In this document: positions 1 through 10,312 of the stretch, piece after piece
Layout: each line of letters starts with the position of its first letter
Position numbering within the stretch: position 1 is the first letter of the stretch
The notes under the pieces: generated by a model
Databases searched by the model: none
Seen by the model: only the letters and a program-made list of their open reading frames with translations
Told to the model about the DNA's origin: nothing
Position numbers and translations under genes: made by a program
Assembly (NCBI GenBank): GCA_031771865.1
Contig: JASISA010000022.1
Location: forward strand, 2,480,001-2,544,000
From: Nothophaeocryptopus gaeumannii
Taxonomy: Eukaryota > Ascomycota > Dothideomycetes > Mycosphaerellales > Mycosphaerellaceae
Direction of reading: 5' to 3'
DNA length: 64,000 nucleotides

Positions 1-2164
1 CGGGCAGAGCCCGTACCTTCCAGTTAGTATCTCAGGACTATTACTGGCCTGGAATGAGTTCCTATGTCCGACGCTGGGTACGTAATTGCCATACCTGCCT
101 CAGGACGAAACCGAGTAATCAGAGGAAAGTGGTCTCCTCCAGCCGCTTCCTCAGCCAGAACGGGCGTGGTCCGATATCTCGATGGACTTTATAACGTTCT
201 TACCGCTTTCAGAAGGGTTCGACGCTATCTTAGTTGTCGCTGATCGTCTTACCAAGCTGAGACACTACGTTCCTGTAATTCAACCGACGGTGCGGAAGAT
301 ATAGCCCGACTTTATGTCCCGAAACATTATCCGACTTCACGGCAATCCCCGGACCATTGTCTCTGATCGAGATGCTAAGTTCCAGTCCGTCTTCTGGCAG
401 TCCTAAGCCAGCAGCTTCAGGTTAAACTCCATCCGTCCACTGCCTACCATCCTCAGACGGACGGCCAAACGGAAAGACTCAACGCCGTACTAGAACAACA
501 CCTCCGTGCTTATGTCTCGTACCTTCAGGATGATTGGGTAGAATGGCTACCGCTAGCCGAATTCTCCGCTAACTCTGTCTTTTCAGAAACTACTGGACTA
601 TCCCGTTCTACGCTACCTACGGGTTCCAGCCGTTATTAGGAGTCGAGGTCCCAGACAATACCGTCCAGCCTACTAGCCGCGACGCCGAATGCTTTGCTAG
701 CGATATGAAGCAGATTATCGATTACCTAAAGCCGAGACTAGCCTCGCGCAGGCTAGGTATGAGGATACTGCGAACCGCACCCGTCAATCATCGTTTCAGT
801 TCCGCGTAGGGCAGAAAGTCTGGCTAGACGCCCGGAATATAAAGACCCTTCGACCTAAGAAGAAGCTAGACTGGAAGAACCTCGGCCCTTTCACGATCCT
901 CGAGGCCAACCCGTATACCTGCCGCCTTGAACTACCAGACTCGATGCGAATCCACCCTGTTTTCAATAACGACCTCCTACTACCGGCCGCAGATGACCCT
1001 TACCCTTCCAACATGTTGAGCCTCCGCCGCCAGTCGAAGTAGACGGCCTCGACGAGTGGGAAGTCGAAGAGATTCTAGACTCGAAGGTCGACCGCCGAGG
1101 GAGGCGGTAAGCCTCGACTCCGCTACGTTGTTAAGTGGAAAGGATATGACGTACCGACGACCGAACCGGCCTACACGATTACTGAAGATGTCCCGCATAT
1201 GGTTCGTACGTTCCATCGTCGCTACCCGACCAAACCGGCTCCCCGCCAGCTGCCTAGTCACGTGACTAGCCTTGACTACCTACCCGACCTATATGAACAC
1301 CTGTTACCTGCCTAAAGGCCTCCTGAAGACGAAGAACTTCCTGCCTGGTCAACCACCCTGCTAGCGATTTCTCTCGGCGCTGCTGAACCTTTCTCTGCCA
1401 TAACCACTTTGCTACACCTGGCTGCAACCTGCCTGCCTATGCCTACATGAATCACCTCAGTTCCTGGACTTCCAACCAATCAGCAACTGACCTGTTGGGT
1501 GCGTGACACCATTCAGCAGAATTGAGGGCCCATGGGATCCGCAAGGAGAACATGGGAGCAGGGTTGTCAGTACTGCTTGCAGCTGCTATGTCTCGGTTCT
1601 GAGATTTCATGTGGTGTTGGATCGTACCGTTGGAACCCTGCTGCTCCGAGTATGCTTGGTCCAGGTTCAATTCGATCACAGCCAAATGAATTTCGAAGAA
1701 CCATGGAGACCCACTGCTTCGGTAGTGGGGAAACTGTTGCATTTTTTTTATACTACACGGTAGTATCTGATGCCCAAGGAGGATGCGCGCTGCGCAGTCC
1801 TACTGCTTTTAAGCGTAGCCAGGAGGCTGACGCATAGGAGGGGCGTACTGTCACGGGCGTGGCCCGGTGACACCTGAACACCTGGATGCACGTGGTTTGG
1901 ATGCTTGGTAGTGTACCAAGCATCCGGATGAACTTCGGCCGAGCCTCGGGGCTCAACTAGCATCATGTGACAGAGCCACGTGACTCTGCCAAGACCCGGA
2001 GAAGAGTTTCTTCTCGACGCGCAAAGATCCGGTCTTCGACTCTTTGCGCTACGTCCTGTCAATAGGATTGACCTATATGGTTAATACAGTGTCTATCCAA
2101 CCTGTCCGTAGCTCCCTGTACCGTTTGTGATTAGCAACCTACTTCCCGACTCCGGCCCGTGACA
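1..2164 (+). mobile_element. Ty3/gypsy (chromodomain) retrotransposon, 3' part, degenerate
   Basis: This is the downstream end of a chromovirus-type gypsy element; its 5' half lies left of the window. Conceptual translation in shifting frames gives an integrase zinc-binding region at about 1-130 (CHTCL), the integrase core at about 180-620 (the HPQTDGQTERL block near 450-480) and a chromodomain at about 1051-1250 (EWEVEEIL then YVVKWKGYD). No long ORF survives: frameshifts and stops interrupt integrase, and a stop lies inside the chromodomain. A purine-rich stretch (aggagggg, about 1837-1844) sits just before the 3' LTR, as a polypurine tract should. The element is therefore dead in its coding part, although its LTR looks young. 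Confidence 0.85.
1849..2164 (+). repeat. 316-bp LTR (3' LTR of the left-edge gypsy element)
   Basis: It begins TGTCACGGGC and ends GCCCGTGACA, a perfect 10-bp terminal inverted repeat with the TG...CA ends of LTRs. An apparently identical copy lies inverted at 11373-11688, which fixes both borders. The five bases before it (CGTAC) and after it (ATATA) differ, as expected when the internal region continues on the left. CA and TG dinucleotides are intact, so it has not suffered RIP. Confidence 0.9.
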
Positions 2165-2436
2165 ATATACTTAGAAGAGCCTAGATAGAAGAGCTTAGAG
2201 GATATAGTATTGGTTAGTAGGTAATAGAATTTAGAACTACGCTACGAAGCCTATAGGGGCCTATTAATCTCCTAAGTATAGGTAGGAGGGTTTACCTAGG
2301 GTATAGCCTAAGGGAGAAGGATACCTAGTCTAGTAGCTATTCTAAAGAGCTTAGAAATCTAGGAGGGCCTATAGAGAGATTTAGGTAAAGGAATTATAGA
2401 GAGGCGAAGATTTTAGAATATAAAGAGAGAGGTATA
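2165..2436. other. RIP-saturated, non-coding block
   Basis: The sequence is dominated by TA-containing words (ctag, tata, ttag) and contains almost no CA or TG dinucleotides, while CG, GG and CC remain. That is the product expected of CpA to TpA mutation on both strands (RIP). No ORF is supported. It is continuous in character with 7156-8100, from which it is separated by later insertions. Confidence 0.8.
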
Positions 2437-2493
2437 TGTTACGGATGGAACCGAGAGGCGATGGCAGCCAACCAGTCTGAGCGCGGATCTGCA

Positions 2494-2860
2494 TGTTACG
2501 GACCGAATCTGCAGGACGCAGAATCAAGGACATGGAACCATGCAAGAATGACGCCAGAAGTCACGTGTCTGACCACAGTCTGGGACCTCTGGTCAAACAC
2601 GTGAGGTTTGGCGACCGACAGACCGCCCGACCGGTCAGTTGGTCGAACGGTCAAACTCGCTGCCAAGAGCAAGCGAGACCACCAAGTATATAGCAACGAT
2701 GGTTGACTAGCAATCATCGTGTTCAACTCATGTTACAATCTCACTGATTGGAATAAGCCAAGACTTCCTTCACTTCGTTCCACTTGCCGACGCATTCTCC
2801 AAAGAAGCCATTCCACGTGATTAAGCGAGTCACCTGACAAGCGAGATACCGTGCGTAACA
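2494..2860 (+). repeat. 5' LTR, 367 bp
   Basis: It runs from TGTTACGGACC to TGCGTAACA and, read base by base, I find no difference from the 3' LTR at 6493-6859. A TATATAG motif at about 2687-2693 could serve as the TATA box. The gag ATG follows only 17 bases after the LTR end. Confidence 0.93.
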
Positions 2861-2877
2861 CTTTGAACACCCTCAGG

Positions 2878-3330
2878 ATGAGTGCCTCTCAGCAAACCGG
2901 AAGGGGAACTCCCGCCCCCAGCGAAGCAGGAAGCTCTCGCCAACGGTCCAGTACATCTCAGTCGGCCATCAATGCACTTGCCAACCACACCAACGATAGT
3001 TCCCTCAAGGTCGGCAAGCCGGACTATTATTATGGCGACCGAGACAAGTTCGACGTCTGGCTTACCCAAATGGACATGTACTTCAAGTTCAACGAGATGG
3101 GTGAAGCTCAGAAGCCACTCTTCGCGACGACCTTTATGCGAGGACGTGTGCAGCACTGGATCAAACCTTTTCTCAGGAACTACTTGGACAGTGACGAGGA
3201 TTCAACGGGAATCTTCAGGACCTGGAATCACATGAAGAACGCAATGAAGCAGGTGTATGGAGTCTCGAACGAGGTTTCGACCGCGGTCCGGGTTATCCAA
3301 CATCTCACTCAGAAGGGTTCCACGACATGA
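2878..3330 (+). pseudogene. Truncated gag of the nested gypsy element
   Basis: The ORF encodes about 150 residues beginning MSASQQTGRG. It contains the capsid-like stretch around KPDYYYGDRDKFDVWLTQM and RVQHWIKPFL typical of fungal gypsy Gag. It stops just where the reading frame for reverse transcriptase (TIKNRYPLP) begins, so the C-terminal capsid and CCHC zinc knuckle are absent. The simplest reading is an internal deletion joining gag to pol. The first ATG at 2878 is taken as start because it is 17 bases after the LTR. Confidence 0.75.
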
Positions 3331-4633
3331 CAATCAAGAACCGATATCCATTACCAAGCATCGAAGAAGCACAAGATCGACTTACCGGATCGGACTGGTT
3401 TACAAAGATCGACCTCCGAGACGCATTTTACGCAATACGAATGGCGAAAGGAGAAGAATGGAAGACTGCATTCCGAACAAGATATGGACTTTACGAGTTT
3501 CTGGTTATGCCAATGGGGCTTACCAATGCGCCAGCCTCATGCCAGGACCTTGTCAATGAAACACTGCGAGATTTGCTTGACGTCTGTGTTATCGCTTACA
3601 TGGACGACATCTTGGTCTATACCAAGGGAGAACTGAGCAAGCATATCAAGCAAGTCCAAGACGTCTTCGAACGCCTCACACGAGTAGGGTTCAAGACAGC
3701 ACCAGAGAAATGCGAGTTCCACAAAAAGGAAGTCAAATTCCTTGATTTATCCTTAGTACGAAAGGAATCCAAATCGATCCAGCAAAGACACGGTCGATAC
3801 ACGAATGGCCTCGACCCACGAATGTTACCGAAGTACAATCCTTCCTTGGACTCGCGAACTACAATCGAAAGTTCATCCAAGACTACTCAAGGATTGCGAA
3901 ACCAATGACGGAACTCACGAGAAAAGACACCAAGTTCCAGTGGGAAAAACGACACCAACAGGCATTCGACAAACTCAAAGAAATGTGCGCCACAGCGCCA
4001 ACGCTTCGACTTTTCGACGGTACGAAGGACGTGCAAATCGAAACAGATGCATCGGATATGGCGATAGGCGCGTGTCTCACACAGGAGCACGACGGGAAGC
4101 GACACCCGGTAGCCTACTACTCACGAAAGATGACTCCTGCAGAAGAGAATTACGACATCCATGATAAGGAACTTCTTGCGATTGTCGCTGCCCTGCAGCA
4201 CTGGCGAGCATATGCGGAAGGAGCACCCAGGCTCACGATTCTTTCTGATCACAAGAATCTGACCTACTTCACTACGACTAAACAACTGACTCGAAGGCAG
4301 ACCCGCTGGTCGGAGCTCCTTGGTCAGTACAAGTTCGAAATCCGCTATACACCTGGTAAAGACAACGGTCGAGCCGACGCACTGAGCCGACGAAGTGACT
4401 ACATGGAAGGAAAGGAAAGAGTGCAGCACAGCATACTCAAGACAAATCAGGATGGAAGCCTGAGTGCCAACCAAATGGAGTTCAACAACATAGTGCGAGT
4501 TCTGCAAGACAAGACAGAACAATTTCCTATTGCACAGGAAAGTACCAAGTACCGAAGGACCGACAGGAAGAGTGCATTCGACACCATCACAACGATCCAC
4601 GATACGGACATCCAGGAATCTCGAAGACAGTAG
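3327..4633 (+). pseudogene. Reverse transcriptase and RNase H remnant (pol)
   Basis: The frame at 3327-3908 encodes RT from the fingers onward (NRYPLPSIEEA, DWFTKIDLRDAF, the catalytic AYMDDILVY). A frameshift between about 3745 and 3805 moves the RT thumb and RNase H into the frame that is open at 3905-4633 (QIETDASDMAIGA, DKELLAIVAAL, LSDHKNLTYF, KDNGRADALSR). The protease and N-terminal RT are missing. The product cannot be a working polymerase without frameshift correction and the lost N-terminus. Confidence 0.85.
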
Positions 4634-5843
4634 AGCTTATCCAACGCAACTTTGGATTCCCACACATGCGAGAACGAGTCAAGAAATACATCGCACGCTG
4701 TGTTCAATGCCAACAGAACAAGGCATCTCGACATTCGAAGTACGGACAACTTAAATTCCGGAGCCCACCGACACAACCATGGGACGAAGTTACGATGGAT
4801 TTCATTACGAAACTCCCAGGATCGACGGATCAAGCAACGAAAGTCAAGTACGACATGATACTGGTCATGGTCGACAGACTCACGAAGTACGCGCACTTTA
4901 TTCCTGCGCGTGAGACATACACGGCAGAGCAACTCGGACACCTTGTGCTGGATAGGCTTGTACGATATCACGGATTCCCAGAGGTCTTCATTACCGACAG
5001 AGACAAGTTGTTCACATCGAACTACTGGAAGACACTCGTATCCACGATCGGGATCAGACACAAGCTATCAACGGCGTTTCATCCGCAAACCGACGGACAA
5101 ACCGAACGGATGAACCAGACACTAGAACAATACCTACGCCACTACATCAACTACGCACAGGACAATTGGGTATCACTCCTACCCATGGCACAAATCGCAC
5201 TCAACAACCAGCAATCCGAGACGACGGGTCTCACGCCATTCTTCGCAAACTTTGGAAGGGATCCACACCTGTTTGGCGAACCTGGCATTCACCTAACGCA
5301 CCACGGGCGTTGATTGCGGTTGACCAGCTTAAGGATGTTCACTCGGAAATGAACAAGGCCATCCTACGACAACAAGGACACCTGCTGAAATCGCGACAGC
5401 ATGGCTCACAAATGGCACCTCAGCTGAAGGAGGGGGATAAGGTCTATCTCCTCACGAGAAATCTCAAAACGAGAAGAAAGACCAGGAAGTTAGACCATGT
5501 AAAGGTCGGGCCATTTTTTGATTGAAGAGGCCAAGGACCGGTCAACTACCGACTGAAGCTACCGGCGGATGCGAAGATTCATCCAGTGTTCCACATCTCT
5601 CTTTTGGAACCAGCCGACGCTGAGACACCTTGTCAGGAAACATTTTCATTTGTTCCACAAGAAGAAACCGAATTCGAAGTCGAAAGAATTCTGGACTGCA
5701 AAAATAATCAGTACCTTGTCAAATGGAAAGGATACGACAACTCGGAAAATACCTGGGAACCAAGGGACAACCTACGGAACTGCCAACAAAGGATTCAACA
5801 GTTCGAACGACAAAAGTGTCACTCATCACGCCGGCTAGAGTGA
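4634..5843 (+). pseudogene. Integrase and chromodomain remnant (pol C-terminus)
   Basis: The integrase zinc-binding tail (RCVQCQQNKASRH) and catalytic core lie in the frame open at 4666-5313. The core shows its acidic residues in TMDFITKLP, FITDRDKLFTSNYW and HPQTDGQTERMNQ. A frameshift near 5290 moves the rest into another frame, and the C-terminal chromodomain is intact at 5586-5843 (EVERILDCKNNQYLVKWKGYDNSENTWEP). Chromodomains of this kind direct integration to methylated-histone heterochromatin, which fits the RIP-rich location. Broken by at least one frameshift and a stop near 4631. Confidence 0.85.
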
Positions 5844-5934
5844 AGAGTGAATACCTCAACTAGAGTCGCGAGATTGTCCGTGGGAAGGACCCAAAAGGGA
5901 TCGTCCGGCAATAACGAGAATTCAGCCCAAGAAT

Positions 5935-6447
5935 TCAGAGGAAGTTGGAAGACGTTGTCCAACTCGGAGGACTCTCCCTCGGGCTCCAGGATAAACTCAG
6001 GGTTGGCAACAGGAACTCCAGTCTCCTTCGGGAAAGCTTTTGAAGCTCTGCGAACTCCTTACTTGTTGCCTTCTCCTCCCGCTCCTCGGCAACACGAAGT
6101 TGTTTCCTTAGACGATGGACATGCGTCATCGCCTCTGTAACCTTCTCTTCTGCCTCGTCTAGCTTGCGCTTCAACCGACGACGCTGGGCGCGCAATCGCT
6201 CCCACTCGGTCCAGGTGACTGTCACGTCACAGGGTGCGTAACCCTTTCGGACGCACTCGGAACAACTCCCAAACCGCACGTCCACAACACAGCGAGGACG
6301 TTCTTCCCCTTCAGGAAGTCGCGCGGTGCGGCAAGACGAACACGGCGACGGCATTTCGCGACCCTCCGATTCGATTAAAAGAGCTTGGCGCTCACGACGT
6401 TCCTTTCGAGTTAGCGGTTCCCCACTCATCGCGGATAGGAAGAACAT
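5935..6447 (-). CDS. Antisense ORF in the gypsy element: six-Cys cluster plus coiled coil
   Basis: This 170-residue ORF lies between the chromodomain and the 3' LTR on the strand opposite to pol. Residues 36-73 hold six cysteines spaced C-x2-C-x13-C-x8-C-x2-C-x7-C, similar in order to a fungal Zn2Cys6 cluster but with a longer first loop. A Lys/Arg/Glu-rich heptad-like region at about 80-130 (WERLRAQRRRLKRKLDEAEE onward) predicts a coiled coil. Start is ATG at 6447; an internal ATG at 6429 is an alternative. The layout suggests a small zinc-binding, dimerising protein carried by the element. Function is unknown and expression is not shown; it could also be a captured host fragment. Confidence 0.55.
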   Translation of the reverse strand: MFFLSAMSGEPLTRKERRERQALLIESEGREMPSPCSSCRTARLPEGEERPRCVVDVRFGSCSECVRKGYAPCDVTVTWTEWERLRAQRRRLKRKLDEAEEKVTEAMTHVHRLRKQLRVAEEREEKATSKEFAELQKLSRRRLEFLLPTLSLSWSPRESPPSWTTSSNFL

Positions 6448-6492
6448 ACGGACAAAAGAAACTCGGGACGAGTTTATAAAGGAGGGAGATGG

Positions 6493-6859
6493 TGTTACGG
6501 ACCGAATCTGCAGGACGCAGAATCAAGGACATGGAACCATGCAAGAATGACGCCAGAAGTCACGTGTCTGACCACAGTCTGGGACCTCTGGTCAAACACG
6601 TGAGGTTTGGCGACCGACAGACCGCCCGACCGGTCAGTTGGTCGAACGGTCAAACTCGCTGCCAAGAGCAAGCGAGACCACCAAGTATATAGCAACGATG
6701 GTTGACTAGCAATCATCGTGTTCAACTCATGTTACAATCTCACTGATTGGAATAAGCCAAGACTTCCTTCACTTCGTTCCACTTGCCGACGCATTCTCCA
6801 AAGAAGCCATTCCACGTGATTAAGCGAGTCACCTGACAAGCGAGATACCGTGCGTAACA
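6493..6859 (+). repeat. 3' LTR, 367 bp
   Basis: I see no difference from the 5' LTR at 2494-2860. It is followed immediately by the second CTGCA of the target duplication (6860-6864) and then by the right part of the older solo LTR. Confidence 0.93.
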
Positions 6860-7155
6860 CTGCAGTTCAGCCTCGGGAGGTTCCGCTGCAGCTCGCTCGC
6901 AGTACTCTCGTCGCTCGCAGTGCTTCCACCGGAAGCACGGGAGGCAGAGAAAGCAAGGAGAGCGCACGAATCTCCTGTGTGTATATAGATCACGTTCTCT
7001 ACTAAGGTAGATAGGAGCTTCGTGCTCAACTCAATCTCTCAATACTACTCTTCTGAGTAAAGGTTACACTTCTCAAGACTCTGATCACCGAGAGACATTC
7101 CGAGGTTCGACGCTTCTTAGGCCAATCCACGTGATCGAGGAGACGGTCCGTAACA

Positions 7156-8100
7156 GTATAAGGCGAAGGAAGTAGGGAGGAGACGATATATTAGTTAGTA
7201 GGTAGAAACGTAAGGCTAGCGCTACCTAGATAGAAGTAATAACCGAGTAAGCCTACGAGATATAATATAGTAACGCGAAGGGAGTCGCTCTCCTAGGGCG
7301 TAGTAGGCAATAGTAGCGACTAAGATACTATCTACCTAGCCTAAGAGGACGGATACGTATATCGATTTTAGAAGAGAGGCGACTACTCCTTAGTTTTCTA
7401 AGGCCTAAGAGAGTATACCTAAAGCTTAAGGAGTAAATAGGATATAGAGCGTAGGATAGGGGTTTAGCCTAGGCCTCTATCCCTAAAGCTAGGAGGTATA
7501 TAGTAAGCTACTCGTAGTAATATTCGAAGCCTAGGACGTAGGAGAGCGTAGGTAGGCTTTATCTACCTACCTTATATATAGGTTCGACCTAGGTACAATC
7601 GTATTCCTATAAAGACCCGGGTATTATAGCTATAAAGAAATTAGATAGTAGGGATATTAAGATCTTTATAGTCTCTAAAGCTATAAAAGATAAGCTAGTA
7701 GCTAACCTAGAGTAGATCTAGAAGGAGCTCCTAAATATAGCTCTAGTAGCCTAGTAGTACTAAGTACTAATCTATAGATATAGAATAGTAGGATTTAATC
7801 CTAAAGACCTAGGAGACCTACGGAGGATATAAGAGGAGAATAGAAGACTATACCCTAGGCTAAAAATAGCCTAAGTAGCCTAGTTAAAAAGCCTAAGGGC
7901 TAGAGAGGGTAAGATATACTCCTCTATTATCCTAGGAGTATAGAGCCCTACATAGGCCTAGGATATAGTATAAAAGGGCCTAGTATCTTAAGGTACTCTC
8001 CTAATTATAGAGGAGTTTAACCCAAAGTAGAGACCTATATAATATTAAGCTAAATATAGTATACTAGATTCAAGGTTTATTCCTTAAGGGAATAAGTCCT
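7156..8100. other. RIP-saturated, non-coding block
   Basis: The stretch is almost free of CA and TG dinucleotides and very rich in ta, ctag and tat words. No usable ORF occurs on either strand. It begins with the GTATA target duplication of the outer solo LTR. The original repeat cannot be recognised. Confidence 0.8.
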
Positions 8101-8103
8101 ACT

Positions 8104-8127
8104 CAATAATAATAATAATAATAATAA
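8104..8127. repeat. (AAT)n microsatellite
   Basis: Seven or eight AAT units mark the border between RIP DNA on the left and non-mutated DNA on the right. Read on the minus strand it is (ATT)n and could be the simple-repeat 3' tail of the adjoining LINE. Confidence 0.7.
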
Positions 8128-8128
8128 A

Positions 8129-10312
8129 TGTATTCGAGCTAGCTACAGGCCGTGCCCCTTCTAGCATATCTACATGTTGTAAAAGAAAACCCTATAGAAA
8201 GTGCCTACAGCGTAAAACTTCCTCCCTTCTCTGTTATGCCTTACACCCTACTGCATCTTAGGTACTATAGAACCAATATGTTTGCCCGTAGGCAGCTGGC
8301 TGACACGCCAGAGTCAACATCATCCTCCTTACTTGGGTTCGAGATCTCCGGCCTGCTCTGGGAGATGTTTGAGGTCCACTGAATTGTCCTATGGGAGATG
8401 CCTTATTGCCCACGCTGCGGTTTGTCTAGGAAACTCAGTAAGCCATCTTCTCGCGTCCTGGCATCTAGTGGCTAAGATGAGTTCCTTCTACTCTCTCGCA
8501 TGTTTGTACAGTAGGCAAGGTAGTGTCGAGCTGTCCCTCTATCTCCACATTCGCAGTAGGGGCTAGTGTCGGGCACCCCAACCTTGTGGAGGAAGTGAGG
8601 AAGGCCAATTGTCTCTGACCGTATCTGGAACACTATCGCGGCCTAGGCTTTGCTAAGCCCTCGATAAAGCTCCCGGGTATTGGTGTTCCATGGAGTCCTG
8701 AACGCGAGTGGGAGGATTCCTTCGCGCCTAGCATTGTCCCACTTCTGTGACTCGTCCCGCTCATACTGGCCCTGGAGGATAGTCCATGTTGCTTTCTGAG
8801 TCTTCTTTGGATCTGCTCTGTCTATGTGAGAGAGCTGGGACCGTAGGATAGTAGCCTGCTCGTCTGTCTGCTCTAGTGGCGAGCTGTATGGTTTCTCAGG
8901 CGTCTGCTATATGCCCCAAGTTGTCCGCACTTTAGTAGGATCCGCCCCTTCAGCTCTTGCATGGCCTGGTGTATATCCGGCCTCTGCCTCTGCGCAGCCA
9001 TTGCAGCTATAGCAGTTCTCTTCCCATACTCGGTAATGTCTTCGATCTGGAGTTCTTTGTGTAACAGTCGCGTTGGTGTAGCTCAGTAGGCCCCAAGGAT
9101 TATCCGTAGGAATCTATTCTGCATTACCCGTGGGCCGTTTTGTTGGAGCATTTTGAGATTCAGTCTCCTTTCCTGCCATCCATACCTCGCTCCGTGCATT
9201 ACTGCTGGCCTGATCATTGAGATATATAGCTTACGGGCTGTCTCTACCGTGGCGCCCACGTAGCAGCAGTAATCCGTCGTAGTGCAGCTTCTAGCCGTTT
9301 TGCTTTTGTAAGGGTATTATCTATCTGTGCGTGCCGCTTGAGTCTCTTATCAACGATTACTCCTAGGACCCTCATTGTGTCCTCTGGGCCACTCTGGAGC
9401 GACGGGATGTTGGGTGTTCTCTGGGATTCGGATGTGCTCCTTGTGCCCCTTGTAAAGTGCATGACTTTGTATTTCTCAGGGGCGAACTTAGCTCCATGTC
9501 TTGAGGCCCATTGTAGACAGCTGTTGGGTCCTTTTCTAGTGCCTCGCATGTACCTCTTGTCGAATTTGACACTGCAATGAGGTATGTATCATCTGCAAAC
9601 CCAACTGCTTCGGTGTATTCCATTCCTTCTAGGAGGGAGGCTGTAAAGAAGAGGAACAGGATAGGTGAGATGGTGCTTCCTTCAGGGATTCCGCATGCCA
9701 CTCGTGCGGCCGGTGACTCGTATCCGGGGATAGCGATTGTTGTCTCTCTGTCCTTCAGGAATGACGCTACAAAAGCTGTAATCCAGTATGGAATCCTCCT
9801 GCACCGTAGGTTGTGGATTAACCGTTCGTGATTGACTTTGTCAAACGCTCCTGTCATGTCAAGTGATAACACCGAGGCCACCTTGCCTTTCTTCCACGCG
9901 GTCTGAACGCTTTGAAGGATGTACCGTAGTGCGTCTCCGGTCGATCTACCCGCTTGCGCCATTTGGTTTTGAGGAAGCAACTTATGTTCCCGTACAGCCT
10001 GTCCTATTTTCCGTGCAACTATTGCTTCTAGTATCTTGCCAATGCACGATAGAAGGGCAATAGGCCTCCATCCCTTTGGAGTAGATGAGTCTTTACCCGC
10101 CTTCTGTAGCATAATCGTCCTAGCTTTCCGAAACTGGGCTGGGTGGTAGCCAATTGAAACACACTGTTGGAAGATGCGTTGGAGGATAGGGAGTAGCTGA
10201 GCTAGGCACTTCTTAATGCATCTGTTTGGTATCTCGTCGAGGCCGGGAGCCTTGTCGTTCGGCAGTCTTTGGACTACTTTTCGTACCTCCTCTTCTGTAA
10301 TTTCGCACATTA
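8129..10312 (-). mobile_element. 5'-truncated non-LTR (LINE) retrotransposon
   Basis: On the minus strand 10310-9372 encodes an RT domain: KAPGLDEIPN, GWRPIALLSCIGKILE, LDMTGAFDKVNHERL, GIPEGSTISPILF and the catalytic FADDTYL. The RT continues in another frame at about 9549-9244 (MHFTRG, LGVIVDKRLK), so there is a frameshift near 9545. Further along, near 8620-8490, a C-terminal cysteine-histidine knuckle of LINE type is readable (PYCECGDRGTARHYLAYC) with stops nearby. The region upstream of the RT is missing. I see no RNase H domain. CA/TG content is normal, unlike its flanks. Clade (Tad1-like or other) is not decided. Confidence 0.85.

Larger units (their letters stand above)
2494..6859 (+). 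mobile_element. Complete but defective Ty3/gypsy chromovirus-type element
   Basis: The element is 4366 bp: 5' LTR 2494-2860, internal region 2861-6492, 3' LTR 6493-6859. A 5-bp target duplication CTGCA flanks it (2489-2493 and 6860-6864). The internal order is gag, reverse transcriptase, RNase H, integrase, chromodomain, then an antisense ORF. Gag runs almost directly into the middle of reverse transcriptase, so the zinc knuckle, protease and N-terminal RT are missing, and pol has several frameshifts. A purine run (aaaggagggagatgg, about 6478-6492) precedes the 3' LTR. No standard TGG primer-binding site is visible after the 5' LTR. Identical LTRs imply recent transposition, presumably with enzymes supplied in trans. 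Confidence 0.92.
2437..7155 (+). repeat. Solo LTR of a second gypsy family, split by a nested element
   Basis: The LTR starts TGTTACGG at 2437 and ends CCGTAACA at 7155. Its two parts are 2437-2493 and 6865-7155 (about 348 bp in total), interrupted by the complete element 2494-6859 plus the second copy of that element's target duplication. A 5-bp target duplication GTATA flanks the outer LTR (2432-2436 and 7156-7160). It resembles the inner element's LTR in ends and general layout but differs in sequence, so it looks like a related family. It landed in RIP DNA and is itself not RIP-mutated. Confidence 0.85.

Noticed and set aside
1452..1742. Minus-strand ORF of 96 codons in the left-edge element
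   Set aside because: Lies in the 3' non-coding part; no similarity to the Cys-cluster ORF of the nested element, and a plus-strand ORF overlaps it.
1748..2062. ORF of about 100 codons inside the 316-bp LTR, found again at 11475-11711
   Set aside because: It recurs only because the LTR is repeated; it crosses the LTR border and has no domain.
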